Shown here: in pieces, positions 30,301 to 38,056 of the stretch
How the letters are laid out: each line of letters begins with the position of its first letter
Numbering within the stretch: the stretch's first letter is position 1
Source of the DNA: Pleomorphovibrio marinus
GTDB lineage: Bacteria > Bacteroidota > Bacteroidia > Cytophagales > Cyclobacteriaceae
Assembly (NCBI RefSeq): GCF_003347495.1
Contig: NZ_QCXY01000003.1
Location: 1 to 64,000, forward strand
DNA length: 64,000 bases
Reading direction: 5' to 3'
Position numbers and translations under genes: made by a program
Notes under the pieces: model-generated
Database searches by the model: none
Told to the model about the DNA's origin: nothing
The model's input: the letters and a program-made list of their open reading frames with translations, nothing else

Positions 30301-30563
30301 CCCACGTTTACCTCTAGGTTTTGATATCCCAAAAAGGAAAACACTAATACGGCATCGTCTCCGGGTACCTCGATGGAATAATCCCCATCAATATCCGTTA
30401 CCGTCCCTGTAGAGGTACCTTTTACCAGTACCGCTGCCCCAGGAAGGGGATCTCCTAATTCATCAGTTACATTGCCAGTTACTTCTCGCTGGGCAAGCAA
30501 CATACTGCTTTGAAACAGTAGAATCAGGAGAATTACATTACATTTTTTGTAAATTCTCGACAT
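27399..30563 (-). CDS. SusC/RagA-family TonB-dependent transporter (pair 3)
   Basis: TonB-dependent outer-membrane importer of 1054 residues. A signal peptide (ends at LLAQ) leads directly into the carboxypeptidase-like regulatory domain (VTGNVTDELGDPLPGAAV, from about residue 28). Then come DEVVITGYGAQSRREITGAV, the plug (VRIRGFGTIGNNNPLYVIDG; ESIQILKDASAASIYGSRAA) and a barrel ending in RSLILGLNINF. It heads the SusCD unit closed by the terminator at 25592. The FG-GAP lipoprotein downstream may be an accessory binding protein for the same nutrient, which is an inference from neighbourhood only. Confidence 0.95.
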   Translation of the reverse strand: MSRIYKKCNVILLILLFQSSMLLAQREVTGNVTDELGDPLPGAAVLVKGTSTGTVTDIDGDYSIEVPGDDAVLVFSFLGYQNLEVNVGVQSTINVKMDQAISGLDEVVITGYGAQSRREITGAVTSVDSEELLRIPATTFAQQLQGRAAGVNIVNDATPGGEATVRIRGFGTIGNNNPLYVIDGVPTQNQGNLNPNDIESIQILKDASAASIYGSRAANGVVIITTKRGKVGKPNISVNAFYGTQTAEGSPDALNAEELGRYIFLANTYAGRSTDHGQYRYGPNGEVMIPDYVFPSGAMEGDPGVDPSLYALEPGNIYPITRAGDTDWWRESTRSAPIQSYQINASGGTENGRYALSLNYFNQEGIVNDVGYERYSLRANTEFKALNNRLTVGENMSVSFDIRKGGFGNNDEQNAVSSSYKQHPLLPVRDIMGNFAGSRGQNLGNNFNPVAILSRQQDNRNFRIRGFGNVYAAYDIMEDLEIRTSFGFDGTNRRGRFLGRPQPEYVEGNFINSSTAENQYSLQWVWTNTLSWTKTFNDVHKFDAYIGTEAIQEFGEIFGASRQRFAFETTEILSYLNLGDPTTAQNFGEVNVDYRLFSTFGQFNYSYDGKYMAQFILRNDASSRFLQASRNATFPAFSLGWRLSDEEFLAGATFISDMKLRYGWGMTGNQAIGDYNAYTTYRSNIFNAGYPIDGSTTNPTIGFDAARFGNPDARWETTTSNNLGLDVEMWDGKLFMELDVWNRVTSDMLFVPPINFAAGDAIAPAFNVGQMTNRGYDINLGYRDQVGDFRYDISGNFSVYRNTVDRLDESEETIFFGNTSRVPAVTITQAGLPLSSFFGYNVLGIFQSQEEADAWPPYENYNAPGKFRMEDVNGDGQINDADRTVIGNPHPDFVYGINVNLGYRNWDLNLFGNGSVGNDIFNYIRYFADFNTFQGNRSTRALYEAWQPDNPTGTTPIMDANDQISSRPSSYFIEDGSYFRLRNVQLTYTLPQPALDAIGLQGASVYFQGQNLLTLTNYTGMNPEIQTNTDNTLGFDGGFMPVSRSLILGLNINF

Positions 30564-31064
30564 AAAGTTAGATTTTATTGGTTAAACTAGATTACATATA
30601 AATATTACACGCGTGAATAAACACACCTGAATAAGTCCAATGAAATGGCTAATCCGTTTTTTTCAAATGCTGGGGTAAGAGTTACTTAGGAATAGGAAAA
30701 CATCCTATTCTAGGTAAAAAAAGATTCTTTCTTTTAGGAAAGGAATGGTTGCGTAAAGTAGAAATAATGCTGAAGAAGTAAATAATTGTTTCATTACATT
30801 ATGGGTTTATAGATGGTAAGTTAGGTTTATGGAAAATAAAATTTTCCATCTTGATTTAAACCAAAATGATAAGTTTTTGTTCAAACCAATACTCAATTTT
30901 AACAATTTTATAAATAATAAAAAAACACTTTTTAAAAAAAATTGAATTTAGAGCTAAAACATATGATTAAAGCAACTTAAAATAAAATTTAACTTTTACA
31001 TGAATCCTTCACCAATCTAATCCTTAGAATCAAAAAAATTCCCCCAGGATTTAGAAACCTAGTT
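30564..31064. other. AT-rich intergenic region upstream of the third SusC
   Basis: These 501 bases are very AT-rich, with long A/T runs near 30900-30960. The one GC-rich patch is the 8-bp palindrome CACGCGTG at 30608-30615, about 45 bases before the SusC start, where an operator could lie. No gene, terminator or exact minus-strand TAnnTTTG was found. Confidence 0.4.
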
Positions 31065-32627
31065 TTATTTCTTTAAAAAGACTCCATCATAACCATTGCC
31101 CATATAAGCTCCCCAAAACGTCCTTTTGGGAATTAACACTTCTGTTTTTATCCTATTCACCCGCATTCTGTCAAATGCAAAACCATGATATGGGTTGCTG
31201 CTATGGCAATATACCAAATCCAAATAACCGTCCTTATCCAAATCCCCCATCCAAGGTGTGGAAGCAATATTGTGGCCTTCCTGTGGCTCCAAAAGCTCAT
31301 ACCTACTAGCAGTCAAAAAATCAATTACAAAAAGGGTATTGGTATACAGTTTTCTTCCTTCTTTTCCAAAATTCTCATAATTAACACTTATTATCACCTC
31401 GTCCCTGCCATCCCGGTTTAAGTCTATAGCTAGTGGTGAACTGGATTGAAAATATCCAAGGGTATCTTGAAAAGAAAGTTTCCCACTGCCACCCTCTATC
31501 ATTACATGCTTGGTAAAGGTGAAATTCGGCCATGTGCCGATGGCTGCAGAAATAAATACGTCCGGAGTGTCTGAACCAGTAAAAAAGCCAATGCCAGGAC
31601 TTGCATATATTTCAGTTCCTGGAATTGCTAGTTCCCAAAGTTTTCTCTTTGTGCCTCCCTCAAAGGCATAGCAGGTACCGTCCACTCCCGCCGCCACAAC
31701 GTCCAGTTCATTATTACCCGTAAGATCCACCCATATCGGAGGAGCAATAAAACCCTTTTCCTCGCTATAAGCCAATTGCTTTGCCCCGCTTAGATCCCCT
31801 TGTATCACAGCATCCAAGTTCGTCACGTATAATCCCCCACCCAGGGTCTCCCCCCCAGTGCCAAAGAGAATCTCAGTATCAGATTGTTTGTCTGAAGGCT
31901 TTACAGCTAAGGAAAAATAGGTCTCCTTTCCATCCGGCATCCGGGCCTCATACAACACCTCACCGGTAGCCGCACTCAGCACCATCAGGTAGCCTTCCGG
32001 CCTATGGGGATCAAAAGGTTGCTTCAGTACATCCCCTCCATTGGAAACGATAATATCCTCCACCCCATCCCCGTCCAGGTCCGGTATCAATTGAGGGTTA
32101 TAAAAATTAAAATACCTTTCCCTAATTAGGGGGATATGGGCTTCCATTTTATCAAAGTCCCAAAAAAGTGTGCCTGTTTTTCCGTTGATGGCTTTGAGGA
32201 TTCCATTTCTTCCTCCGATTACAATGTCCTGTATGCCGTCTTGGTTAATATCATGGAGAAGAGCCGAGCCAAATACCTGGTCTGTAGAGGAATGATGCCA
32301 AAGTAGGTTCCCGTCCCTGCCGTCCAGTGCCATCACTGCGGTATCCGAAGATTGAAATTCCTGCCTTCCAGCACCCAGTATGATATCACCTATCCCATCC
32401 CCATTTAGATCGGCGACCCGGGGAGATGAAAAGGTACCTATACCTTCCATTTCTGCAACCCAATCCGGAACCCTGTCCATTTTATGAAGAACAGTAGCTG
32501 CAACACTTGCCTTTGACCGACTGACTAAGCCAAACCAACCCATTTTACTGGCTCCAATACTCAGCAAGGCTAGCAGGACAATCCCGGATATGACTCTTGC
32601 CCTTTGATAGAATTTGGGGTTTTTCAT
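31065..32627 (-). CDS. FG-GAP/PQQ-like beta-propeller protein
   Basis: Exported or membrane-anchored propeller protein of 520 residues. It has an N-terminal hydrophobic segment (about 10-30, VISGIVLLALLSIGASKMGW) without a lipobox. It then mixes FG-GAP repeats with calcium loops (VADLNGDGIGDIILGAG, ALLHDINQDGIQDIVIGG, PDLDGDGVEDIIVSNG) and strands of PQQ-propeller type (DGRDGNLLWHHSS, INGKTGTLFWDFD). The function is unknown. Proteins of this build are usually secreted binding or scaffold proteins. It stands alone upstream of SusCD pair 3 in map order, on the same strand. Confidence 0.85.
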   Translation of the reverse strand: MKNPKFYQRARVISGIVLLALLSIGASKMGWFGLVSRSKASVAATVLHKMDRVPDWVAEMEGIGTFSSPRVADLNGDGIGDIILGAGRQEFQSSDTAVMALDGRDGNLLWHHSSTDQVFGSALLHDINQDGIQDIVIGGRNGILKAINGKTGTLFWDFDKMEAHIPLIRERYFNFYNPQLIPDLDGDGVEDIIVSNGGDVLKQPFDPHRPEGYLMVLSAATGEVLYEARMPDGKETYFSLAVKPSDKQSDTEILFGTGGETLGGGLYVTNLDAVIQGDLSGAKQLAYSEEKGFIAPPIWVDLTGNNELDVVAAGVDGTCYAFEGGTKRKLWELAIPGTEIYASPGIGFFTGSDTPDVFISAAIGTWPNFTFTKHVMIEGGSGKLSFQDTLGYFQSSSPLAIDLNRDGRDEVIISVNYENFGKEGRKLYTNTLFVIDFLTASRYELLEPQEGHNIASTPWMGDLDKDGYLDLVYCHSSNPYHGFAFDRMRVNRIKTEVLIPKRTFWGAYMGNGYDGVFLKK

Positions 32628-32978
32628 TATGGTTTAAATATAGTCTATTTCGAAAACTACGTATGTTGGCTTTTGTTAAGAAGGAAATTTCGGTAGAAAA
32701 GGCGGGAAGCCCTTTGCTACATATGCCGTTGAACATTCAAAGCTAAGAGATGTTTTTTATGTCCACAAAAAATTTAGCTCAGGGAGGATGAAAATTGTTA
32801 CCATTGCCGCAATACAACTTCCTCACAAAAAGAACACTTCAACACTCTTCCGATTCAAGTAGATATGTTTAGGTAATCTGAAAGAACATTGCTGATTATT
32901 GGAGATAAAACACGAAAGCCATCAGGCAAACACGATCATCCCGTGCCCCTGATGGCTAAGTAGGCTTCCAATAAACCG
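32628..32978. other. Intergenic region with the lepB terminator
   Basis: These 351 bases hold the terminator at 32917-32957 and the leader of the beta-propeller gene. Nothing else was recognised. Confidence 0.5.
32917..32957 (-). terminator. Probable terminator of the lepB-dapB-par operon
   Basis: AGCCATCAGG at 32917-32926 pairs perfectly with CCTGATGGCT at 32948-32957, 22 bases after the lepB stop. The T-run that follows is weak, so the strength is uncertain. Confidence 0.6.
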
Positions 32979-34058
32979 TCAATGTATGGACCTAAAGAAC
33001 CTGTTCCACCTGATTTTATTGATGAAGGATTTGTGTTTTTCGAGGGATAACCACAAAAACCAGGCTTTTCCTACCACATGATCCTCTGGGACAAAGCCCC
33101 AGAACCTGGAATCCAGGGAATCGTGCCTATTGTCCCCCATCATGAAATAGTAATCCTGCTTGAAAGTGTACTGACTTTGCTTTTCCCCATCAATATAAAG
33201 GTCATTCCCTTCAAACCGCACGTCATCCAATCTTTCGAATTTCTCTATAGTGTATCCGTATTTCCTTATGTTGTCCTCGGTGAGCTCTATGGTCATACCT
33301 TCTCCGGGAATTTCCAGAGGGCCGAAATGGTCCTTGTTCCAGCCAAAAAAGGCACCATCAGGAAATATGTTGCCATCTCCTTGGGTGGATTTATTCGTTC
33401 TTTTTTTCACCGAGGTAACCACCGATGCCTGCTTCAGCTCCTCAATGACTCTATCGGTGGCATACACCAAATATCCCGAATTGTCCGAGAATCCAAAATA
33501 GCTGTCGGGATTGATGCCGTATTGGTCAAAAAACTCCGCATTAAGCTGGCGGGAGGTAAGTACATCGTAGGAGAACTGCATTTGTTCCGGGTTGTCTCCG
33601 AACTGTCCATTGATATAAAGCTGTGTGTCCTTAATTTCCAAAACATCTCCGGGAACCCCTACCGCCCTCTTGATGTAGTTGGTTTTCAAATCCACCGGAT
33701 ACCAATGCTCCTCCGGAAAGTTAAACACCACCACATCGTTTCTTTTGATTTTGGAAAAACCAGGTAACCTGTAATAAGGCAACTGGACGGCATCGGAGTA
33801 GGAAGGTAGATCCGTACCCCATATTTTTTGGTGAGTAAGAGGAACCTGCAATATGGTTTTGGGTATCCTTGTACCATAGTGCATTTTACTTACAAACAAA
33901 AAATCACCCACCAAAAGGGATTTTTCCATAGAGGCCGTAGGTATAGTGAAGGGTTCCAACAACAACCACCTAATCAAACTGGCGGCAATTACTGCAAACA
34001 AAAGGGCATCTGCCCATTCCCTAGTTGCTGATTTTTTCTTCGGAGTCGTGCTCATCAT
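32979..34058 (-). CDS. lepB: Signal peptidase I
   Basis: Inner-membrane serine protease that removes signal peptides from exported proteins. At 359 residues it matches the long Bacteroidota form. An N-terminal membrane span (about 18-34) precedes the catalytic Ser43 in PTASMEKSL. The general-base Lys is Lys130 in YIKRAVGVPGD. Box E near the C-terminus reads MMGDNRHDSLDSRFWGFV. A long insert (about 140-270) lies between the catalytic boxes, as is common in this phylum. It is the last gene of an apparent operon with dapB, the DUF5683 gene, parB and parA, 7 bases after dapB. Confidence 0.95.
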   Translation of the reverse strand: MMSTTPKKKSATREWADALLFAVIAASLIRWLLLEPFTIPTASMEKSLLVGDFLFVSKMHYGTRIPKTILQVPLTHQKIWGTDLPSYSDAVQLPYYRLPGFSKIKRNDVVVFNFPEEHWYPVDLKTNYIKRAVGVPGDVLEIKDTQLYINGQFGDNPEQMQFSYDVLTSRQLNAEFFDQYGINPDSYFGFSDNSGYLVYATDRVIEELKQASVVTSVKKRTNKSTQGDGNIFPDGAFFGWNKDHFGPLEIPGEGMTIELTEDNIRKYGYTIEKFERLDDVRFEGNDLYIDGEKQSQYTFKQDYYFMMGDNRHDSLDSRFWGFVPEDHVVGKAWFLWLSLEKHKSFINKIRWNRFFRSIH

Positions 34059-34065
34059 TTAGTGA

Positions 34066-34788
34066 TTAGAAGGACAAAAAATCGTCCATAGATAATATTC
34101 CTTTTTTGTCTTTGATCCATTCGGCTACCAACACTGCCCCTTCTGCAAACCCTTTTCGGCTGTGGGCGGTATGCGAAATTTCGATTTCATCTATTTCAGA
34201 CTGGTAGCGGATAATATGGGTTCCCGGTGCCGGGTCTATCCTTTTTGCAGTAATTGGGAGCTGGGATTCCTTAATGGGTTGTCCCTGGTCAAGGGTCCAC
34301 TCCTTTAATCTTTCAATTTTATCCAATACCCCATCGGCTAAGGTAATGGCTGTTCCACTTGGGGCATCTTTTTTTTCGGTATGATGAACCTCCTCCATAC
34401 TGACCTTGTAGGCAGCCTGGTCTTTCATCAATTTGGCCAAAAAAGCATTTACCTTAAAGAAAACATTGACTCCCACGCTAAAATTGGAGGCATAAAAAAA
34501 GGTTCCGTTCTTTGCTAGACACAGCCCCTCTACCTCCCCTCTCTTTTCCAGCCATCCTGTGGTTCCACTCACCACCGGGACGCCTTTTTCCAAGCACCAG
34601 CTGATATTTCCGAATGCGGCCTCAGGCTGACTGAATTCGATGGCCACATCTACCTGCGTCGGATCCAAGTTTTCCAGGTCAGAGGTGTTTTCGATATTGA
34701 TTTTCCCACTAATATGGTGGCCGCGACCTTCAGCGATTTCGCTGATAATCTTACCCATTTTGCCATATCCTAAAATCAGTATATTCAT
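34066..34788 (-). CDS. dapB: 4-hydroxy-tetrahydrodipicolinate reductase
   Basis: Cytoplasmic NAD(P)H-dependent enzyme of the diaminopimelate and lysine pathway. The 240 residues begin with the nucleotide-binding GYGKMGKII. They contain VVSGTTGW and the substrate signature EVHHTEKKDAPSGTA, with the conserved His pair and Lys. The length is typical for Bacteroidota. It has one base to the DUF5683 gene upstream and 7 to lepB downstream, so it is clearly cotranscribed. Confidence 0.95.
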   Translation of the reverse strand: MNILILGYGKMGKIISEIAEGRGHHISGKINIENTSDLENLDPTQVDVAIEFSQPEAAFGNISWCLEKGVPVVSGTTGWLEKRGEVEGLCLAKNGTFFYASNFSVGVNVFFKVNAFLAKLMKDQAAYKVSMEEVHHTEKKDAPSGTAITLADGVLDKIERLKEWTLDQGQPIKESQLPITAKRIDPAPGTHIIRYQSEIDEIEISHTAHSRKGFAEGAVLVAEWIKDKKGILSMDDFLSF

Positions 34789-34789
34789 T

Positions 34790-35416
34790 TTAAAATTTTA
34801 ATTTTAAAGCTATTCCAATCGATGAAGTGTTTGCCATTAAGGGCTCTACCGAGGGCTCGAATTTAAGGGTGAGGTCATCACTGATGTCAAACCCTGAAAG
34901 GTGTGCGTCCACAAATGCATCAACGATCCCCAATGCATAAATACCTGCAAATACCAAATACATAGTGTCCCTGTTTCTCCTCCAGAAATTCACATTCCTG
35001 ATGATCCCGTCCTGGTTGAGATTAGGAAAGGGGTTGGCTTCGGGAGGTGAACTTGGGTCCCTGATAATATCCAAGGCATCGATAAAACGTTTATAGCGGC
35101 GGTTGTTAAACTCCAAAAAGTAAATGGATGTGAGGATTCCACCATAAATCAGCGGCACTTTCCATACTTTTTCGTTATAGACTTGCCCACCCCCAGGAAC
35201 CAACAAGGAAAACAACAGGGCTTTGTTCGGATCTTTATAACCCGGTATGCGCTCCTCGTCGCTGAGTTCCTCTTCCTCCTCAGGCACTTGCTGTTCCACT
35301 ATTGTTGTATCCGGTTCTACCTGTGAAAATGTCTTTTGACCCGTCAAAAGTAATAAAATAATAAAAACCACCCTAAACCAGTGGGGAGATCTTAACCTGA
35401 AGGGCACTACTTCCAT
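34790..35416 (-). CDS. DUF5683-type membrane protein
   Basis: Protein of 208 residues matching the Bacteroidota family commonly found between parB and dapB. It starts with a signal-like hydrophobic stretch (about 13-31). An acidic linker (EQQVPEEEEELSDEERIPGY) follows, then the conserved core KALLFSLLVPGGGQVYNEKVWKVPL with a GGGQ motif and two or three membrane spans. The role is not known; the position suggests a link to envelope or chromosome housekeeping. It is 16 bases after parB and one base before dapB. Confidence 0.82.
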   Translation of the reverse strand: MEVVPFRLRSPHWFRVVFIILLLLTGQKTFSQVEPDTTIVEQQVPEEEEELSDEERIPGYKDPNKALLFSLLVPGGGQVYNEKVWKVPLIYGGILTSIYFLEFNNRRYKRFIDALDIIRDPSSPPEANPFPNLNQDGIIRNVNFWRRNRDTMYLVFAGIYALGIVDAFVDAHLSGFDISDDLTLKFEPSVEPLMANTSSIGIALKLKF

Positions 35417-35432
35417 GTAGATTATCTAGTGG

Positions 35433-36365
35433 CTATATCAATTCCAATATTTCCAATATTCGGTTCAAATCATCCGTGGAATGAAAAGGGATTTTTATTT
35501 CTCCTTTTTCCTTACCATCGGACTTCAAAGACACCTTGGTTCCGAAATGGGAGGCAAGTTTTTGCTGAAGCTTCCCAAGTTCATATTTCTTTACCGGGTC
35601 TGTATCTGTGTCCGACTTTTCTTTTTCACCTGCCAAAGGTTTGGGGCTGTTGAGCTCCTTTACCAGGGCCTCCACCTTCCTTACGCTCAGCTCCTCTGCC
35701 AAAGTCTTCTTGAAAATGGCCAACTGCTTGTCCACATCCTCTATATTCACCAATGCCCTTGCATGCCCCATACTGATCCTTTGGTCCCGTATACCGGCCT
35801 GGATATCAGGGGGTAGTTTAAGCAACCTTAGGTAGTTATTCACCGTGGTTCTGTTTTTACCCACTCTATCTCCAAGTTGCTCTTGTTTAAGGCTGCACTC
35901 GCTTAGTAAACGCTGATAGGAGTGCGCTATTTCAAGTGCATTTAAATTTTCACGTTGGATGTTCTCTATAAGGGCCATTTCCAGCATCTGCTGGTCGTTA
36001 GCCGTACGTACATAGGCAGGGATTGCTTCCAGCCCAGCCATCTTGGAAGCCTGAAACCTACGCTCACCACTGATTAGTTGGAATTCGTTGTCCTCAAGTT
36101 TCCTAACCGTGATGGGCTGGATAATTCCTTGCACCTTTATGGAGTCGGCCAATTCTTCAAGTGCCCCTTTGTCAAAGTGTACCCTAGGCTGAAAAGGGTT
36201 AACTTGAATATTCTCCATTGGTATTTCATAAATACCTGCAACTGGGTGAACCGTTTCAGTGGTTTCCCCGGAGGATTTCTTTTGCGGGGAGTCCTGTAAC
36301 AGGGCTCCTAACCCCCTACCCAGTGCTTTCCTTTTTTTTGTGCCCGTAGACTTATTCTCTGCCAT
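35433..36365 (-). CDS. parB: Chromosome-partitioning protein ParB
   Basis: Centromere-binding CTPase that loads at parS sites and works with ParA and condensin to segregate chromosomes. In its 310 residues the N-terminal CTP-binding domain has the signature QLISGERRFQASKMAGL and ALIENIQRENLNALE. A helix-turn-helix domain follows (EQLGDRVGKNRTTVNNYLRLLKLP), and a C-terminal dimer domain ends in LNRILEILELI. The N-terminal tail is basic. It lies 9 bases downstream of parA. No parS consensus (TGTTTCACGTGAAACA) was noticed nearby. Confidence 0.96.
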   Translation of the reverse strand: MAENKSTGTKKRKALGRGLGALLQDSPQKKSSGETTETVHPVAGIYEIPMENIQVNPFQPRVHFDKGALEELADSIKVQGIIQPITVRKLEDNEFQLISGERRFQASKMAGLEAIPAYVRTANDQQMLEMALIENIQRENLNALEIAHSYQRLLSECSLKQEQLGDRVGKNRTTVNNYLRLLKLPPDIQAGIRDQRISMGHARALVNIEDVDKQLAIFKKTLAEELSVRKVEALVKELNSPKPLAGEKEKSDTDTDPVKKYELGKLQQKLASHFGTKVSLKSDGKEKGEIKIPFHSTDDLNRILEILELI

Positions 36366-36374
36366 ATATTGCTA

Positions 36375-37154
36375 TCAATTCACCTTGGCCATACCATTTT
36401 TCGTAGCGATCTCATTTGCCAGGTTCAGGTAGGCTACAGCCCCTTTACCCGTGGCATCAAAAGCTACCACCGGCATCCCAAAGCTGGGTGATTCACTCAA
36501 TTTAACGTTTCGAGGAATAATGGTTTCGAAAGTCATGTCTTTGAAATGCATCTGTACCTCCTCCACTACCTGATTGGAAAGCCTTAACCTCACGTCATAC
36601 ATGGTCAGGAGGATCCCCTCAATTTTTAGGTTTTCGTTAAGCCTGGATTGGATAATATTGATGGTCTTGAGCAATTTGCCCAAGCCCTCAAGTGCAAAGT
36701 ATTCACACTGCACCGGGATAATTACGGAATGCGCTGCTACCAAGGCGTTGATGGTAATCAAGCCAAGGGATGGGGAACAGTCAATAATGACGATATCATA
36801 CTCGTCCTTTACCTCGGCTACCACCTCTCGCATCCTTTCTTCCCTGTTTTCGAGGTTCACCATCTCCACTTCTGCACCCACCAAATCAATGTGGGAGGGC
36901 ACCAAGTCCAGATTCTCTATGTCCGTATGGATTACAATGTCCTTTATGTTATCCCCGTTCACCATACATTCGTAGATGCTGGTTTCGATCTCTTTGGGAT
37001 CGTACCCCAGTCCAGATGTGGTATTGGCCTGAGGATCCGCATCCACCACAAGTGTCTTGTACTCAAGCACTGCAAAACTTGCCGCAAGATTCATGGCAGT
37101 TGTGGTCTTTCCTACACCGCCTTTTTGATTGGCAATCGCTATTATTTTTCCCAT
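36375..37154 (-). CDS. parA: Chromosome-partitioning ATPase ParA (Soj)
   Basis: Walker-type ATPase that moves ParB-bound origins. The 259 residues begin with the deviant Walker A motif NQKGGVGKTT at residues 8-17. A VVDADPQANTTSGLG segment and the Walker B region DIVIIDCSPSLGLI follow. The length fits the chromosomal Soj type without an N-terminal DNA-binding domain. It is 6 bases downstream of the UPF0173 hydrolase gene and upstream of parB. Confidence 0.96.
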   Translation of the reverse strand: MGKIIAIANQKGGVGKTTTAMNLAASFAVLEYKTLVVDADPQANTTSGLGYDPKEIETSIYECMVNGDNIKDIVIHTDIENLDLVPSHIDLVGAEVEMVNLENREERMREVVAEVKDEYDIVIIDCSPSLGLITINALVAAHSVIIPVQCEYFALEGLGKLLKTINIIQSRLNENLKIEGILLTMYDVRLRLSNQVVEEVQMHFKDMTFETIIPRNVKLSESPSFGMPVVAFDATGKGAVAYLNLANEIATKNGMAKVN

Positions 37155-37160
37155 TTTTTG

Positions 37161-37844
37161 TTAAAGGGTGATTTTTTCTCCGATTTCAAGGATAATCAAT
37201 TCCTTATCTGCCTTTTTGGCTTTTTCTTTTGCTGCTTCCTTATCGATTTCTATATAGGGAAAGGTATCGTAATGCATGCCTATGATCACGTTGGTACCGA
37301 CAAAATCCGCCGCCTTGATGGCGTCTTCTATACCCATGGTGAAATTGTCTCCTATAGGCATTAAGGAAAATTTGATATCGGACTCCTCCCCTATTAACTT
37401 CATGTCATAAGTAAGCGCCGTATCCCCTGCATAATAAAAAGTCCCTGACTTGGTTTTCACCACGAAACCCCCTGGGTTGCCTCCTCCTGAACCATCTGGA
37501 AGGGTACTGCTGTGAATAGCATTTACATACTTCACCTTCCCAAAATCAAAGGACTTACTTCCTCCATGGTTCATAGGATGGACATTTTCAATCCCCTTTT
37601 CCTGAAACCAACTTACAACCTCAAAATTTGACACCAACATGGCCCCACTTTCCTTAGCAATGGTTTCCACATCTGCAACGTGGTCTTCATGACCATGTGT
37701 GACCAGAATGTAATCCGGATTGAGGGCTTTGATGTCAACCCCCTTTGCTAATTCGTTTGGGGTAATGAAGGGGTCGAATAATACCTTCTTCCCATCAATG
37801 ACAAACAGAAAGGTAGAATGTCCAAAATAGGTTAGTTCAATCAT
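37161..37844 (-). CDS. UPF0173 metal-dependent hydrolase (beta-lactamase fold)
   Basis: Metallo-beta-lactamase-fold protein of 227 residues, usual length for UPF0173. The N-terminus ELTYFGHSTFLF and the metal motif LVTHGHEDHVAD (about 52-63) are characteristic. MNHGG and a YAGDTALTYDMKLIG segment supply further metal ligands. The substrate is unknown. It is the first gene of the run leading into parA, parB, the DUF5683 gene, dapB and lepB. Upstream are a possible DnaA-box pair and the yidC terminator. Confidence 0.9.
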   Translation of the reverse strand: MIELTYFGHSTFLFVIDGKKVLFDPFITPNELAKGVDIKALNPDYILVTHGHEDHVADVETIAKESGAMLVSNFEVVSWFQEKGIENVHPMNHGGSKSFDFGKVKYVNAIHSSTLPDGSGGGNPGGFVVKTKSGTFYYAGDTALTYDMKLIGEESDIKFSLMPIGDNFTMGIEDAIKAADFVGTNVIIGMHYDTFPYIEIDKEAAKEKAKKADKELIILEIGEKITL

Positions 37845-37909
37845 AGCTGTTTCGGTTTAGTCCAAAGGTTCACAAATATATCACTAAAATCCTTAGCGAA
37901 GAAAGTTAC

Positions 37910-37933
37910 TTTTCCACAGTATGTTGTGGATAA
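37910..37933. other. Two inverted DnaA-box-like 9-mers
   Basis: TTTTCCACA at 37910-37918 and TGTGGATAA at 37925-37933 (the complement of the perfect DnaA box TTATCCACA) face each other across six bases. They lie upstream of the gene leading into parAB. This could be part of a DnaA-controlled promoter or of a replication origin. Only these two good boxes were found in the 212-base gap, so an origin is not established. Confidence 0.35.
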
Positions 37934-38009
37934 GATGGCCAATCCACCAAAACCTTTGCAAAGCAAGGATAGCCACAAACACAAATATTGGAATTTATGG
38001 GGGATAAAC

Positions 38010-38039
38010 AAAAAAGAGGGGCCTTGATTCCGGCCCCTC
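38010..38039 (-). terminator. Intrinsic terminator of yidC
   Basis: GAGGGGCC at 38016-38023 pairs perfectly with GGCCCCTC at 38032-38039, followed on the minus strand by six T residues (38010-38015). It lies 18 bases after the yidC stop. Confidence 0.92.
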
Positions 38040-38056
38040 CTTAGTTTTAACAGCGA

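Noticed and set aside
36648-37364. Plus-strand frame of 238 residues across parA
   Set aside because: Antisense to parA and the UPF0173 gene; no family features.
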